Shown: positions 17,647-25,987, numbered from the stretch's first letter. The stretch: DNA of 64,000 nt from Chloracidobacterium sp. (GCA_016706275.1 JADJJY010000002.1:544001-608000), one strand, 5' to 3'. Notes: a model not told the origin generated them from the letters alone. A program made the numbers and translations.

Positions 17647-17976
17647 ATGAAAAAAATATTATTCGTATTCGCATTCGTCTTAACAATTACATTCGTAGGT
17701 AGCGGTCTCGGTTCAGGTGGCACTCTCTCTGTCAACGCCCAAGAAACGATGATGGGCAAGATCGGCGATAAGACTCAGAACACCGCCAAAAAGGTCTATA
17801 AAAGAGGCAAGCGCATCGGCCACACGATCGGCAGCAAAACTTGGAACGGCAGCAAGTGGGTCGCGAGCAAGTCGTGGCGAGGCGGCAAATGGGTGCTTGT
17901 AAAAACCGTACGTGGAAGCAAATGGGTTTACCGCAGAGCAAAACGCCCATTCGTTACACCAAAACGCAATATGTAG
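17647..17976 (+). CDS. Small, very basic secreted protein with KWV repeats
   Basis: 109 residues from the ATG at 17647, which follows the purine-rich AAGGGGAAATC. A signal peptide ends near VNAQE. The mature part is Lys/Arg/Trp-rich with a repeated G-[SG]-KWV unit (GSKWVASKSW, GGKWVLVKTV, GSKWVYRRAK), about 12-13 residues apart. No known domain was recognised. A longer upstream frame exists but the signal peptide fixes this start. A protein of similar size and style is encoded at 26321-26656. Confidence 0.7.
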   Translation: MKKILFVFAFVLTITFVGSGLGSGGTLSVNAQETMMGKIGDKTQNTAKKVYKRGKRIGHTIGSKTWNGSKWVASKSWRGGKWVLVKTVRGSKWVYRRAKRPFVTPKRNM

Positions 17977-18040
17977 TTCGTTTTCGATACTTTTACTTAG
18001 GGTGGTCAGTTCTGATGCATGTCATCGATTGACCGCCCTA

Positions 18041-18082
18041 TTTCTTTGCGACCTTTGCGTCTTCCTTTGCGAGCTTTGCGGG
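18041..18082. repeat. CTTTGCG-type tandem repeat in the leader of atuA
   Basis: CTTTGCG occurs four times with short spacers just upstream of the atuA start codon at 18111. It looks like a dispersed short tandem repeat rather than a regulatory site. Confidence 0.5.
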
Positions 18083-18110
18083 AAACTCCTATTTGCGATT
18101 AAATAAAGCT

Positions 18111-19511
18111 ATGAAACAAACCGTACGCGTAGCAGGTGGACAGGGTTTTTGGGGCGATCTATTAACTGCACCTGTCGATCAGGTTCGCAAAGGCCCGATC
18201 GATTATCTAATGCTCGACTATCTTGCCGAGGTAACGATGTCGATCCTGCAAAAGCAGCGGAATCGAAATCCTGACGCCGGATACGCACGCGATTTCGTCG
18301 AACTGATGCGTGAGATCCTGCCGGATTGCGTCGAAAAGAACATCAAGGTCCTCTCGAACGCCGGCGGCGTCAACGTCACCGGCTGCGCCGAAGTCATCGC
18401 CAACGTTGCACGTGAGCTCGGACTGCAAGGTAAAGTAAGGATCGGCGTCGTCACAGGCGATGACGTTCTCGACCGCCTCGATCAGTTCATCGCCGACGGC
18501 GTCGAGATCAACAGTATGGACGACGGCACGCCGCTCGCCGCCATCCGCGACAAGGTCCAGTCCGCTAACGTCTATCTCGGTGCCGAAGCGTTAGTAGAAG
18601 CATTAGGCAAAGGTGCGAACGTCATCGTCGGCGGCCGTTTGACCGACACTGGCCTGACGCTCGCTCCGCTGATACACGAATTCGGCTGGAGTTTTGACGA
18701 CTGGGACAAGGTCTCGGCCGGAACGATCGCGGGCCACATCATCGAATGCGGTGCCCAGTCGAGCGGCGGCAACTGCCAGTACGACTGGCAAAACATCCCC
18801 GACATGGCGAACATCGGCTTCCCGATCGTCGAAGCGTCGCCCGATGGCACCTTCATCGTAACCAAACACGAAGGCACCGGCGGCCGCGTCAACATTCAAT
18901 CCGTCAAAGAGCAGCTTCTCTACGAAATGGGCGACCCGCACGAATACATCACGCCCGACGTCGTCGCCGATTTCGCGTCGATCAATCTCGAACCCGCAGG
19001 CGACAACCGCGTCCGCGTCCACGGCATCACCGGCCACCCAAAGACCGATTTCTACAAAGTCTCCATCGCCTACACCGGCGGCTACAAAGCCGTCGGCACA
19101 TTAGTCTATTCCTGGCCCGACGCCTACGAAAAAGCCCAAGCCGCCGACAAAATACTCCGCGAACGCCTAAAAAACCTCGGCATCGAATTCGAGGTAATCC
19201 TAACCGAATACGTCGGCGTCAACGCCACCCACGGCCACCTCGCGACGGTGGGCTCCGAAGGCGGAAACCCAACCGGTAGGGAGGGTGCGCAAGATTACCC
19301 CGAAGTTCAGTTGAGAGTAGGAGTGCGAGGCCAAAACAAAGCCGACGTCGAACGCTTTACCAAAGAGATCGCCCCGCTCATCCTCACCGGCCCGCCCGCC
19401 GTCACAGGCTTCGCCGGCGGCCGCCCCAAAGTCGAAGAGATCATGGCCTACTTCCCCGCCCTGATCCCCAAATCCCTCATCACCATTAAAGTCGAGATCG
19501 TCGAGGCGTAG
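18111..19511 (+). CDS. atuA: AtuA-family protein (DUF1446), large part
   Basis: About 466 residues from the ATG at 18111; the longer frame begins with an unconserved TTG. The start MKQTVRVAGGQGFWGDLL and the blocks LSNAGGVNVTGCAEVI, GGRLTDTGLTLAPLIH, ECGAQSSGGNC and GPPAVTGFAGGRPKVEE are characteristic of the acyclic terpene utilisation protein AtuA. In many proteins this domain is followed by a ferredoxin-fold domain; here that part is a separate gene at 24380-24721. The exact reaction is not established. Residues 383-393 (GGNPTGREGAQ) coincide with a dispersed DNA repeat also found in the ABC-F gene. Third positions are more C/G-rich than in neighbours. Confidence 0.88.
   Translation: MKQTVRVAGGQGFWGDLLTAPVDQVRKGPIDYLMLDYLAEVTMSILQKQRNRNPDAGYARDFVELMREILPDCVEKNIKVLSNAGGVNVTGCAEVIANVARELGLQGKVRIGVVTGDDVLDRLDQFIADGVEINSMDDGTPLAAIRDKVQSANVYLGAEALVEALGKGANVIVGGRLTDTGLTLAPLIHEFGWSFDDWDKVSAGTIAGHIIECGAQSSGGNCQYDWQNIPDMANIGFPIVEASPDGTFIVTKHEGTGGRVNIQSVKEQLLYEMGDPHEYITPDVVADFASINLEPAGDNRVRVHGITGHPKTDFYKVSIAYTGGYKAVGTLVYSWPDAYEKAQAADKILRERLKNLGIEFEVILTEYVGVNATHGHLATVGSEGGNPTGREGAQDYPEVQLRVGVRGQNKADVERFTKEIAPLILTGPPAVTGFAGGRPKVEEIMAYFPALIPKSLITIKVEIVEA
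19260..19290. repeat. Dispersed ~30-bp element inside atuA (copy 1)
   Basis: The core ACCGGTAGGGAG preceded by GGCGGAAAC is shared with copies at 32404-32434 and 54919-54949 (both in the opposite orientation). Here it is translated in frame. Confidence 0.6.
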
Positions 19512-19586
19512 TATAGGCGGGGGATATTTCGCAACCTTGATGAGGAGCATGGAACTTTTTTTTATATCACGTGTCTAATTAGCAAC

Positions 19587-20102
19587 ATGAGTCAAATCTG
19601 TCGAGCTCTCGTACTATCTCTCACTTTCGGTGTTGTCGGGTTGCTTCTTGAAGGGTGCAGCGAAGAGACGCCGAACGTTCCTGAACCAATCGAACATCTC
19701 CAGTCGACCCACGTATCGGTTTGCGAACTAGAAGAAGATCCCGATCGGTTCAACGACCAACTCGTAAGTTTTGAAGCGGAGGCTCATTTACTAGATTCAG
19801 GTGTTGTAGAACTGTGGAGCCTCAAGGATTGTTCGTATGAAAGACGACGGACTGAACGTACAGAACCCCCTCGCATTGACGCCGGCAAAGTTACTGAAGT
19901 AAATCTTCTCCTGCTATTGGATAATGGCCGAAAAGTAATGAGCGTCCATGTTACTGGTGTCGCTAATTCCATAGTGGCTAACAGAAGGACTATTTTTGGC
20001 CCTCAGAGCTTTAAGCATTCCAATATCCAGCCGTTCATGGTGAGACAGCTTTCTGAACTCCGCGATGGCATCACTCCTGTTTTTCCACCGCCAGTTCAGT
20101 AG
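19587..20102 (+). CDS. Putative lipoprotein of unknown function
   Basis: The 171-residue protein has an N-terminal hydrophobic stretch ending in the lipobox LLEGC (Cys near residue 24), so membrane anchoring is likely. The remainder has a compact domain with HVSVCELEEDPDRFNDQLV, LWSLKDCSYERR and VMSVHVTGVANS. Paired cysteines could form a disulphide. No family was recognised. It stands alone after atuA, with a 75-base gap. Confidence 0.65.
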   Translation: MSQICRALVLSLTFGVVGLLLEGCSEETPNVPEPIEHLQSTHVSVCELEEDPDRFNDQLVSFEAEAHLLDSGVVELWSLKDCSYERRRTERTEPPRIDAGKVTEVNLLLLLDNGRKVMSVHVTGVANSIVANRRTIFGPQSFKHSNIQPFMVRQLSELRDGITPVFPPPVQ

Positions 20103-20155
20103 CTACCTAAGCAAAACCCGTCTGCCTTCACAACACCATTGCACTCACGCACACC

Positions 20156-20250
20156 AACGTTGTGCCGATCGACAAGAAAGTTGCACGCTCGCACAGGAAC
20201 GTTGTAAGGCCGCACAAGAGCGTTGTGCGGGTCTGCGGGAATGTATTTTC
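20156..20250 (+). repeat. Degenerate 21-bp tandem repeat
   Basis: Four to five units of about 21 bp, each with AACGTTGTG or AAAGTTGCA and a GCACAAG-like end, start at 20156, 20177, 20198, 20219 and 20240. In the frame starting at 20065 the unit encodes a heptad (QRCADRQ, ESCTLAQ, ERCKAAQ, ERCAGLR, ECIFSLQ). Confidence 0.6.
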
Positions 20251-20326
20251 TCTTTACAGAAAGCCATTTTGGTCTTACAATGTTCTCCTCAAGCAGTACA
20301 ACAATACATTTTGGAGGAACAACGAT

Positions 20327-20689
20327 ATGGCAGATGCTAAAACACGCCCGTTGACGCCGGGACAGCTTCAGGCAAACCTCGACGCATTCGCGGCACTAAA
20401 GAACATTCCGGGTTACAACCCTGCAAATAAGGACTACGAGATCGCCGACGGCGATGCGTTGCAAACTACGATGGACGCGGCTCAGGTCAAATCCGCTCAG
20501 GACGAAGCCACCGCAAAAGCAAGTCGCGATGACGAAGTCGCCGCCCAATGGGCCTTTCACGACTTCATCCTCGGTGCCAAAACCCAAGTCAAAGCCCAGT
20601 TCGGCGACAGCTCAAACGAGATCCAAGCCCTCGGCCTCAAGAAAAAGAGCGAATACAAGTCACCGTCGAAGAAACAACCGACGCCGTAG
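20327..20689 (+). CDS. Small hypothetical protein, Ala/Lys/Asp-rich
   Basis: 120 residues from the ATG at 20327, which has a GGAGG 9 bases upstream; the longer upstream frame runs through a tandem repeat and is rejected. The sequence starts MADAKTRPLTPGQLQANLDA, is mostly helical and soluble, and ends in a basic tail KKKSEYKSPSKK. No signal peptide or known domain. A terminator follows 10 bases after the stop. Confidence 0.7.
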   Translation: MADAKTRPLTPGQLQANLDAFAALKNIPGYNPANKDYEIADGDALQTTMDAAQVKSAQDEATAKASRDDEVAAQWAFHDFILGAKTQVKAQFGDSSNEIQALGLKKKSEYKSPSKKQPTP

Positions 20690-20699
20690 TTCAAACTAT

Positions 20700-20729
20700 C
20701 AAAGGCCGCGAAAGCGGCCTTTATTTATC
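20700..20729 (+). terminator. Terminator between convergent genes
   Basis: AAAGGCCGC-GAAA-GCGGCCTTT followed by ATTTATT. It closes the 20327-20689 gene and may also act on the opposite strand. Confidence 0.8.
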
Positions 20730-21150
20730 CTTTAAGTGGAAAGGGTCCTGCTGAAAGAACTTTTATGGAGCGACACATAAACTTGCCGTCCAGGCCGTAT
20801 ATCCCTGGAATTGTAACCTCAAACTTGATGCTCTCAAGTTGTCGATGTCGGATATCTTGGATTGACAAGTCTTGCAAAACGTTCTGATGATTGAACCCTT
20901 CAAACTCAACGTCGACAATTTCCTGAAACACGAAGGTGACGAGAGTATGATTCTTGAGAACGTAACGCTTGTCGACTACCTCGGAAGTCATTTCGAAAAC
21001 GTGGATCGCTAACTCCAAGGACGGCAAACTTTCATGGTCTCCGCGATCCATCTTCAGACTGACAACTTCAGCATCGTGAAATGAAGGAAATCGCCCGAAT
21101 ATGTCAGTGAGTAATTCGATGCCTTCAATTTTCTTTTCATCAATATTCAT
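20725..21150 (-). CDS. Imm50-like (polymorphic-toxin immunity family) protein
   Basis: The 141-residue protein contains FGRFPSFHDAEVVSLKMDR near residue 18, the characteristic start of the Imm50 family, followed by a strand-rich region (LELAIHVFEMTSEV) and a C-terminal ESIKFEVTIPGIYG. Imm50 proteins are predicted immunity factors against secreted toxins, but many occur without a neighbouring toxin, as here. Assignment is by motif only. Confidence 0.6.
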   Translation of the reverse strand: MNIDEKKIEGIELLTDIFGRFPSFHDAEVVSLKMDRGDHESLPSLELAIHVFEMTSEVVDKRYVLKNHTLVTFVFQEIVDVEFEGFNHQNVLQDLSIQDIRHRQLESIKFEVTIPGIYGLDGKFMCRSIKVLSAGPFPLKG

Positions 21151-21168
21151 CGACGCTACTCCTCACAC

Positions 21169-21924
21169 TTACTTCTCCAAAAACTTAGCAATTCCACGCT
21201 GACAGTCGTCGGTCATGCGGGCGGTGGCGTTGACGGTGACGCCTTTTTCGATGGCGGTTTGGTAGGTGTCGGCGTCGATGTCGTAGAGGAGGCGTTTGGT
21301 CATCGCGACGGCGGAGCCGCTGACTTTTGTGTACACGCTGGCGAGATCCATTACGGCGGCGGTGAGTTCGTCGTCGGGCACGACGCGGTTGATGAGGCCG
21401 AGCTGCAACGCTTCGGCGGCGGTGAATTCGAAGCCTTGGGTGAGCAGCTCGAAGCTCTTCTTTTCACCAAGATTTCGCCGCAATATCGCCGCCACCATCG
21501 CTGGAACAAACCCAATCTTCACTTCCGGAAAACCAAACCGCGCGCTATTGCCAGCAACAACCAGATCACACCCCAAAGCAAGGCCGCACCCGCCCGCAAG
21601 TGCCCGCCCATGCACCGCCGCAATAACCGGTTTGCGAACATTCCTGATAAGTGCGAACAACTCAGCTAAGCTTCGCGCGTCCTCAATATTCTCCTCATAC
21701 GAAGCCGTCGCGATCTTCTGCAAAGCACTCAGATCCGCCCCCGAACAAAAATCCTTCCCCGCACCGCGAAATACGATCGCCCGCAGGCTTTCATCAGCGT
21801 CAGCCTCTCGCAAAGCGTCCTTTAATGCCTCGATCAACTGGTCATTCAGCGCATTCCGCTTATCAGGACGGTTTAGCGTGATGGTTTGTACGCTACCGTT
21901 ACTTTCTATGAGGATTTCAGGCAT
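21169..21924 (-). CDS. Enoyl-CoA hydratase, methylglutaconyl-CoA-hydratase-like
   Basis: About 251 residues from the ATG at 21924; a GTG nine codons upstream is less likely. Crotonase-fold motifs: FRGAGKDFCSGADLSAL (oxyanion hole), HGRALAGGCGLALGCDLVV and FGFPEVKIGFVPAMV. The AGGCGLALGCD block, without the usual ELALACD glutamate, is closer to AtuE/LiuC-type 3-methylglutaconyl-CoA hydratases than to standard enoyl-CoA hydratase. This fits the AtuA and carboxylase genes in the window. Confidence 0.85.
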   Translation of the reverse strand: MPEILIESNGSVQTITLNRPDKRNALNDQLIEALKDALREADADESLRAIVFRGAGKDFCSGADLSALQKIATASYEENIEDARSLAELFALIRNVRKPVIAAVHGRALAGGCGLALGCDLVVAGNSARFGFPEVKIGFVPAMVAAILRRNLGEKKSFELLTQGFEFTAAEALQLGLINRVVPDDELTAAVMDLASVYTKVSGSAVAMTKRLLYDIDADTYQTAIEKGVTVNATARMTDDCQRGIAKFLEK

Positions 21925-21931
21925 AAGATTC

Positions 21932-22046
21932 TTTTTAGCCGCGAATGGCACGAATTAACACGAATCAGAAATTGCTACGAGCGCTTATTCTACATAAAGT
22001 CTCTCCGTCTTATTCGTGTCTATTCGTGTTAATTCGTGGCTAATGC
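21932..22046. repeat. Long imperfect inverted repeat between genes
   Basis: TTTTAGCCGCGAAT...CGAATTAACACGAAT on the left reads as the reverse complement of ATTCGTGTTAATTCGTGGCTAA on the right, about 100 bases end to end. It forms a hairpin between the M28 peptidase and hydratase genes and looks like a dispersed intergenic palindrome. Confidence 0.65.
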
Positions 22047-22052
22047 TCCTTC

Positions 22053-24293
22053 CTAATAAAGCTTTGCAGCCCGGTCTATCTCCGCCGCAAAATTCTCCAG
22101 TACTTTTGACACTATCAGGATCTGCTCATTGGCCTCACGCCAATCACGTTGCTCGATGGCTTCACGGACGCCGGGTAGCGTTTTGACACCGTAGCCCGTA
22201 TAAAATCCGGGTGCGTAGATCTGATGGCGAAACCAATCGCGACGCGGGAGGCCTTCGGTGCGGGTCAAGACTCGCTCCGTTTTATAGAGGATCTCGTCGA
22301 GAGCCTTTTGTGCCGCAGAGTTTGGCTGCTTTCCGGTCGAAACCCTTTGATAAAACGCTGAGCTGTCCTTTAGCCGCGTCAACGCATTTTTGAGGGGTTC
22401 AAAGTTTATTGGCGGCACTTCGTCCTTGATCTTTGGTGCGCTGAGTCCGTCCTTAGGATTCTGAACCGATTGCCACATCCCGCTCGATATCAGCTGGTTT
22501 ATCCTTTTGGTGTCATCACGCATTGTGTCGGTCAGCCGCGTGACCTCGTTGATATATTGGCCGACGGTGTCGGTGAAATTCGTAAATTCAAACGGGAGTG
22601 TCTCTGCGTTCGCGAGCCTCAAGACCGCATGTCCGCAGACCTTTGAGAGAGCAATGCCGTACTTGAAACCCGGATCGTTAAATCGAGTGTAATGGTCGAA
22701 CGAATCGTAGATCGAGTGATACGATCCACCGCCATCCTCACCACCAAAGCCAATGTTCATCGACGCGATTCCGAGATGCTGTAGAAACGGCGTGTAATCC
22801 GAGCCCGATCCGAGTGCACCGATACGCAGGTCTTTGCGTGACGTTGCCTCCATACGGTCAAGCGGTGCACCATTGACGATCTGCTGGGCACGGGCACGTT
22901 CCCACACCGATAGATTAGTTTGTGGATCGGGAACGTCACGTCCGACTTCGTTGATAAATTTTTCAAGCGTATGCGAGCCGCCGATGCCTAGGAATCCGCG
23001 TCCGTTCGAGTCAGTATTGATATAAACCGCAGCTTTCTTTCGCAGTTCCTCGGCGTTTGCCTCGACCCATTCGGTCGAACCGATCAGCCCCTGCTCCTCT
23101 GCGTCCCAGGCACAATAGACGATCGTACGTTTTGGCTTCCAGCCGGTTTTTGCAAGCTCGCCGATGGCACGGGCCTCTTCCATCTCGGCGACCATGCCGC
23201 TGATCGGGTCGCTTGCACCGTTGACCCAAGCGTCGTGGTGATTGCCGCGAATGATCCATTGGTCCGGCCGTTCGCTTCCCTGCATTTTGGCGATCACGTT
23301 ATAGATCGTCTTCATCTCCCAGTTAAACTCGAGCTTCATTCTGACGGTCGGAGTTCCACCGCCGAAATGATAGGTAACTGGCAACGCTCCCCGCCAAGCG
23401 TCGGGTACGACTGCTCCGTCAAGATTCCTAAGCAAAGGCAATGCATCCGCGTATGAGATCGGGAGAACGGGAATCTTAGTTAGAGTTTCAGCGTCTTTGC
23501 GATCAATCCGTTTGGCATTCTTTGTTGCTCCAATGCCTTTAGTCAGTGGATCGCCTGGGTGCAAAGGCATGTCCATCACTGAGCCGCGTTGCACGCCATT
23601 CTCACTGCGCCAAGGGCCTTTCGGATATGTATCGCCTTGATAAAAGCCATCGTTTTTCGGGTCCGAATAGATCAGGCAGCCGATCGCTCCGTGCTCAGCG
23701 GCAACTTTGGGTTTGATTCCACGCCACGAACCGCCGTAGCGCGAGATCACGATCTTGCCCTTTACATCGATGCCGCGACGTTCTAATTCCTCATAATCAG
23801 CCGGCGTGCCGTAATTGACATAGACCAGTGGTCCTTTCACATCGCCATCGATCGAGTAAGCATTGTACGTAGGCAGTTGGTCCTTTTGCTGGCTCGAAGT
23901 TGCGTCTTCTTTTAATGCAGGTTCGTTCAGCTTGAGAGTGAATTTCTCAGGCCCGGTCATCTCGACAATTCGCGTCTTTGGGGTTGGAAATAGAACTTCA
24001 AACTCAGCGATCTCGGTCTTATATCCCCACGACTTAAACTTGTCCTCCATAAACTTCGCATTCTCTTTGCCGTATTTTGACCCTAGATGGTGCGGTTGGG
24101 CGGACATTCGTTTCATCCACTCGCGGAGGTTCTCAGCGTTTAGAAACGAGTCAAACTTTGCCTCAAGTGAGCTTTGTGCTCTCGAGCTATCTGCGGTGAA
24201 TCCGAGCATTGCTCCGCTTTGTGCAAATGGCTGCGAAAGGATCGATAGCGACAATAGAACCAACAGAGCAGTACGTAAAAACGATCTAAGCAT
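22053..24293 (-). CDS. M28-family zinc aminopeptidase/carboxypeptidase with PA and dimerisation domains
   Basis: About 746 residues from the ATG at 24293, which follows GGAGG. The signal peptide ends near SQPFAQS. The order is catalytic M28 N-part, protease-associated insert (YVNYGTPADYEELERRGIDV), the zinc site GNHHDAWVNGASD, the EE base pair AWDAEEQGLIGS, GSGSDYTPFLQHLGIA and YHSIYDSFDHY, then a C-terminal transferrin-receptor-like helical domain. This is the glutamate carboxypeptidase II layout. It is exported and probably degrades peptides for nutrition. Confidence 0.9.
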   Translation of the reverse strand: MLRSFLRTALLVLLSLSILSQPFAQSGAMLGFTADSSRAQSSLEAKFDSFLNAENLREWMKRMSAQPHHLGSKYGKENAKFMEDKFKSWGYKTEIAEFEVLFPTPKTRIVEMTGPEKFTLKLNEPALKEDATSSQQKDQLPTYNAYSIDGDVKGPLVYVNYGTPADYEELERRGIDVKGKIVISRYGGSWRGIKPKVAAEHGAIGCLIYSDPKNDGFYQGDTYPKGPWRSENGVQRGSVMDMPLHPGDPLTKGIGATKNAKRIDRKDAETLTKIPVLPISYADALPLLRNLDGAVVPDAWRGALPVTYHFGGGTPTVRMKLEFNWEMKTIYNVIAKMQGSERPDQWIIRGNHHDAWVNGASDPISGMVAEMEEARAIGELAKTGWKPKRTIVYCAWDAEEQGLIGSTEWVEANAEELRKKAAVYINTDSNGRGFLGIGGSHTLEKFINEVGRDVPDPQTNLSVWERARAQQIVNGAPLDRMEATSRKDLRIGALGSGSDYTPFLQHLGIASMNIGFGGEDGGGSYHSIYDSFDHYTRFNDPGFKYGIALSKVCGHAVLRLANAETLPFEFTNFTDTVGQYINEVTRLTDTMRDDTKRINQLISSGMWQSVQNPKDGLSAPKIKDEVPPINFEPLKNALTRLKDSSAFYQRVSTGKQPNSAAQKALDEILYKTERVLTRTEGLPRRDWFRHQIYAPGFYTGYGVKTLPGVREAIEQRDWREANEQILIVSKVLENFAAEIDRAAKLY

Positions 24294-24379
24294 TAAGCCT
24301 CCGGTAATTTCGAATTGAATTTGCGAACGAATGTATTGTAAGGCAGACAAGCTAATATAGGCGAATACAAGAGAGTCAT

Positions 24380-24721
24380 CTAGCCATCTATCGCCGCCGC
24401 TTCTAGGTCAGTGATCTCGATAAACATCCTCAGCAATGCGGTCGAAAATGTTTTGCCTTGAGCGTCGGTCATCAGACTGAGCGTTCCGCCGCCGCCGAGG
24501 CTGCCGTGAAGCAGGAAGTTTAGGGCACCGAGATTTGGCAGTTCAAAACGCTCGACTTCGCCTTTGACCATGTCGCCGAAATGCTGTTTGACGGCCTCGG
24601 CAGTGACTTCGCGGACAAGGATCGGGTAGATCTCAGGTTTGAGGGCGATGAGGCCAACGTTAGCGGTGTCGCCTTTGTCGCCGCTCCGGGCGTGGGCAAT
24701 ATCTACGAGTAGAACTTTCAT
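24380..24721 (-). CDS. AtuA small (ferredoxin-fold) subunit
   Basis: About 113 residues from the ATG at 24721 (MKVLLVDIAHARSGDKGD). The blocks HARSGDKGDTANVGLIA and NFLLHGSLGGGGTLSLMTDAQGKTF are the hallmark of the domain normally fused to, or adjacent to, AtuA/DUF1446. Here it lies 5 kb from atuA on the other strand, in an operon-like pair with the short enoyl-CoA hydratase upstream (14-base gap). A complex of the two products is likely but inferred. Confidence 0.85.
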   Translation of the reverse strand: MKVLLVDIAHARSGDKGDTANVGLIALKPEIYPILVREVTAEAVKQHFGDMVKGEVERFELPNLGALNFLLHGSLGGGGTLSLMTDAQGKTFSTALLRMFIEITDLEAAAIDG

Positions 24722-24735
24722 AAAAATATTATCGA

Positions 24736-25320
24736 CTAATGTAGGGCTCTTGATAAAGCCGCCGCGACAACATCTTCGGTGATCATATCGACAAGGCCGA
24801 CGCGAAGTGCCCACTCCGCATCGATCGGCGACGCCGTGAAGAACATCTCATTGGCGTTTGCGGTGCCAACTAAGCGTGGCAGACGCTGCGTACCGCCCCA
24901 GCCGGTGATAATACCTAGGCCCGCTCCGGGATGTGCGAATTTAGCTTTTGGTGAAGCAATTCGAAAGTCACACGATAGAGCAAGATCTAGCGCACCGCCG
25001 AAGCACCAGCCGTTTATCGCGGCGATGGTTGTTTGCGGTAGTGCAGATACCTTTGCCGTCAATGACTGGCCGTAGCGGGCGAAATCATGAGCGTTTTCAT
25101 GCAATACACTCGCGATCTCGCGAAGGTCGGCACCGGACGCAAAACTATCGCCAGAGCCTGTAAATACTAACTTTTCGACATCGCTATCCGCCGCGAGATC
25201 ATCGACGATCGCGTGCAGTTGATCGAGCACCGTGACAGACAGCGGATTGCGTATCTCGGGTCGGGTAAAGCGGACGATCATTGCGTCGCCTTTGAGTTCG
25301 ATATTTAGTTCGTTAGACAT
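24736..25320 (-). CDS. Short enoyl-CoA hydratase/isomerase family protein
   Basis: The 194-residue protein has the crotonase motifs FTGSGDSFASGADLREI, NGWCFGGALDLALSCDFRIA and KAKFAHPGAGLGIITGWGGTQRLPR. It is about 60 residues shorter than usual because it stops after the MITEDVVAAAL region and lacks the C-terminal helices that close the active site and trimer. It may be a natural short form or a truncated gene. The downstream AtuA small subunit starts 14 bases later. Confidence 0.8.
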   Translation of the reverse strand: MSNELNIELKGDAMIVRFTRPEIRNPLSVTVLDQLHAIVDDLAADSDVEKLVFTGSGDSFASGADLREIASVLHENAHDFARYGQSLTAKVSALPQTTIAAINGWCFGGALDLALSCDFRIASPKAKFAHPGAGLGIITGWGGTQRLPRLVGTANANEMFFTASPIDAEWALRVGLVDMITEDVVAAALSRALH

Positions 25321-25349
25321 TTATTGCCGCGAAATAAATAATAGTGGTT

Positions 25350-25976
25350 ATGTTCCGAACAAACAAAGCTCACCCGTGGCATGGCATTCCGATCAATGAT
25401 AATTCACCCGCCGAAGTAACGGTTTTCGTCGAGATCGTGCCGCGTGACACCGTCAAATATGAGGTCGACAAAGAGACCGGCTATCTAAAGATCGACCGCC
25501 CGCAGCAGTATTCTAATGTTGTGCCGGCGAACTACGGTTTCATCCCGCAAACCTATTGCGGCGACGGCATCGCCAACATGGCTCGCACCAACAGTGGTAA
25601 AACCATCTCCGACGGCGACAACGATCCGCTCGACATATTGGTCCTCAGCGAGCATCACATCCCGCGCGGCGACATAATCCTGAAAGCGACACCGATCGGC
25701 GGTTTTTGCTTGATCGATGGCGGCGAAGCCGATGACAAGATCATCGCGGTGCTCAAAGGCGACAAGGTCTTTGAGCAATACACCGAGATCAGCCAACTGC
25801 CAAAAGGCATCCTTGAGCGATTTGAACACTATTTTCTGACCTATAAATCATTGCCCGACGAGCCAAATATCTGCGAGATCGCCTATTCATACGGCCGCGA
25901 AGAGAGCTACTGTGTGATCGAGGCTGCGATCGCGGATTACGCGACTTTGCTCGAAAGTCAGAACCGGGAGCAGTAG
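25350..25976 (+). CDS. ppa: Inorganic pyrophosphatase (family I)
   Basis: About 208 residues from the ATG at 25350; a GTG two codons upstream is possible. The family I signature DGDNDPLDILVL carries the metal-binding Asp residues, with YGFIPQTYCGDG and a catalytic-site segment GFCLIDGGEADDKIIAVL. The C-terminus contains the SYGREESYCVIEAAIADY helix. It hydrolyses cytosolic pyrophosphate. It is divergent from the hydratase gene and is probably a single-gene unit. Confidence 0.92.
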   Translation: MFRTNKAHPWHGIPINDNSPAEVTVFVEIVPRDTVKYEVDKETGYLKIDRPQQYSNVVPANYGFIPQTYCGDGIANMARTNSGKTISDGDNDPLDILVLSEHHIPRGDIILKATPIGGFCLIDGGEADDKIIAVLKGDKVFEQYTEISQLPKGILERFEHYFLTYKSLPDEPNICEIAYSYGREESYCVIEAAIADYATLLESQNREQ

Positions 25977-25987
25977 CAACCGGGTTC

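Noticed and set aside
18746..19279. A 177-codon Arg/His-rich plus-strand frame
   Set aside because: It is a shifted frame inside atuA; the composition (runs of R, H, P) is typical of an off-frame reading of a C-rich gene.
20162..20326. Long upstream extension of the 20327 gene
   Set aside because: The extension is made of the 21-bp repeat in a non-heptad frame, whereas the ATG at 20327 has a good GGAGG site.
20725..21150. A toxin-immunity module at the Imm50-like gene
   Set aside because: No toxin, secretion marker or other immunity gene is adjacent; only the family resemblance is reported.
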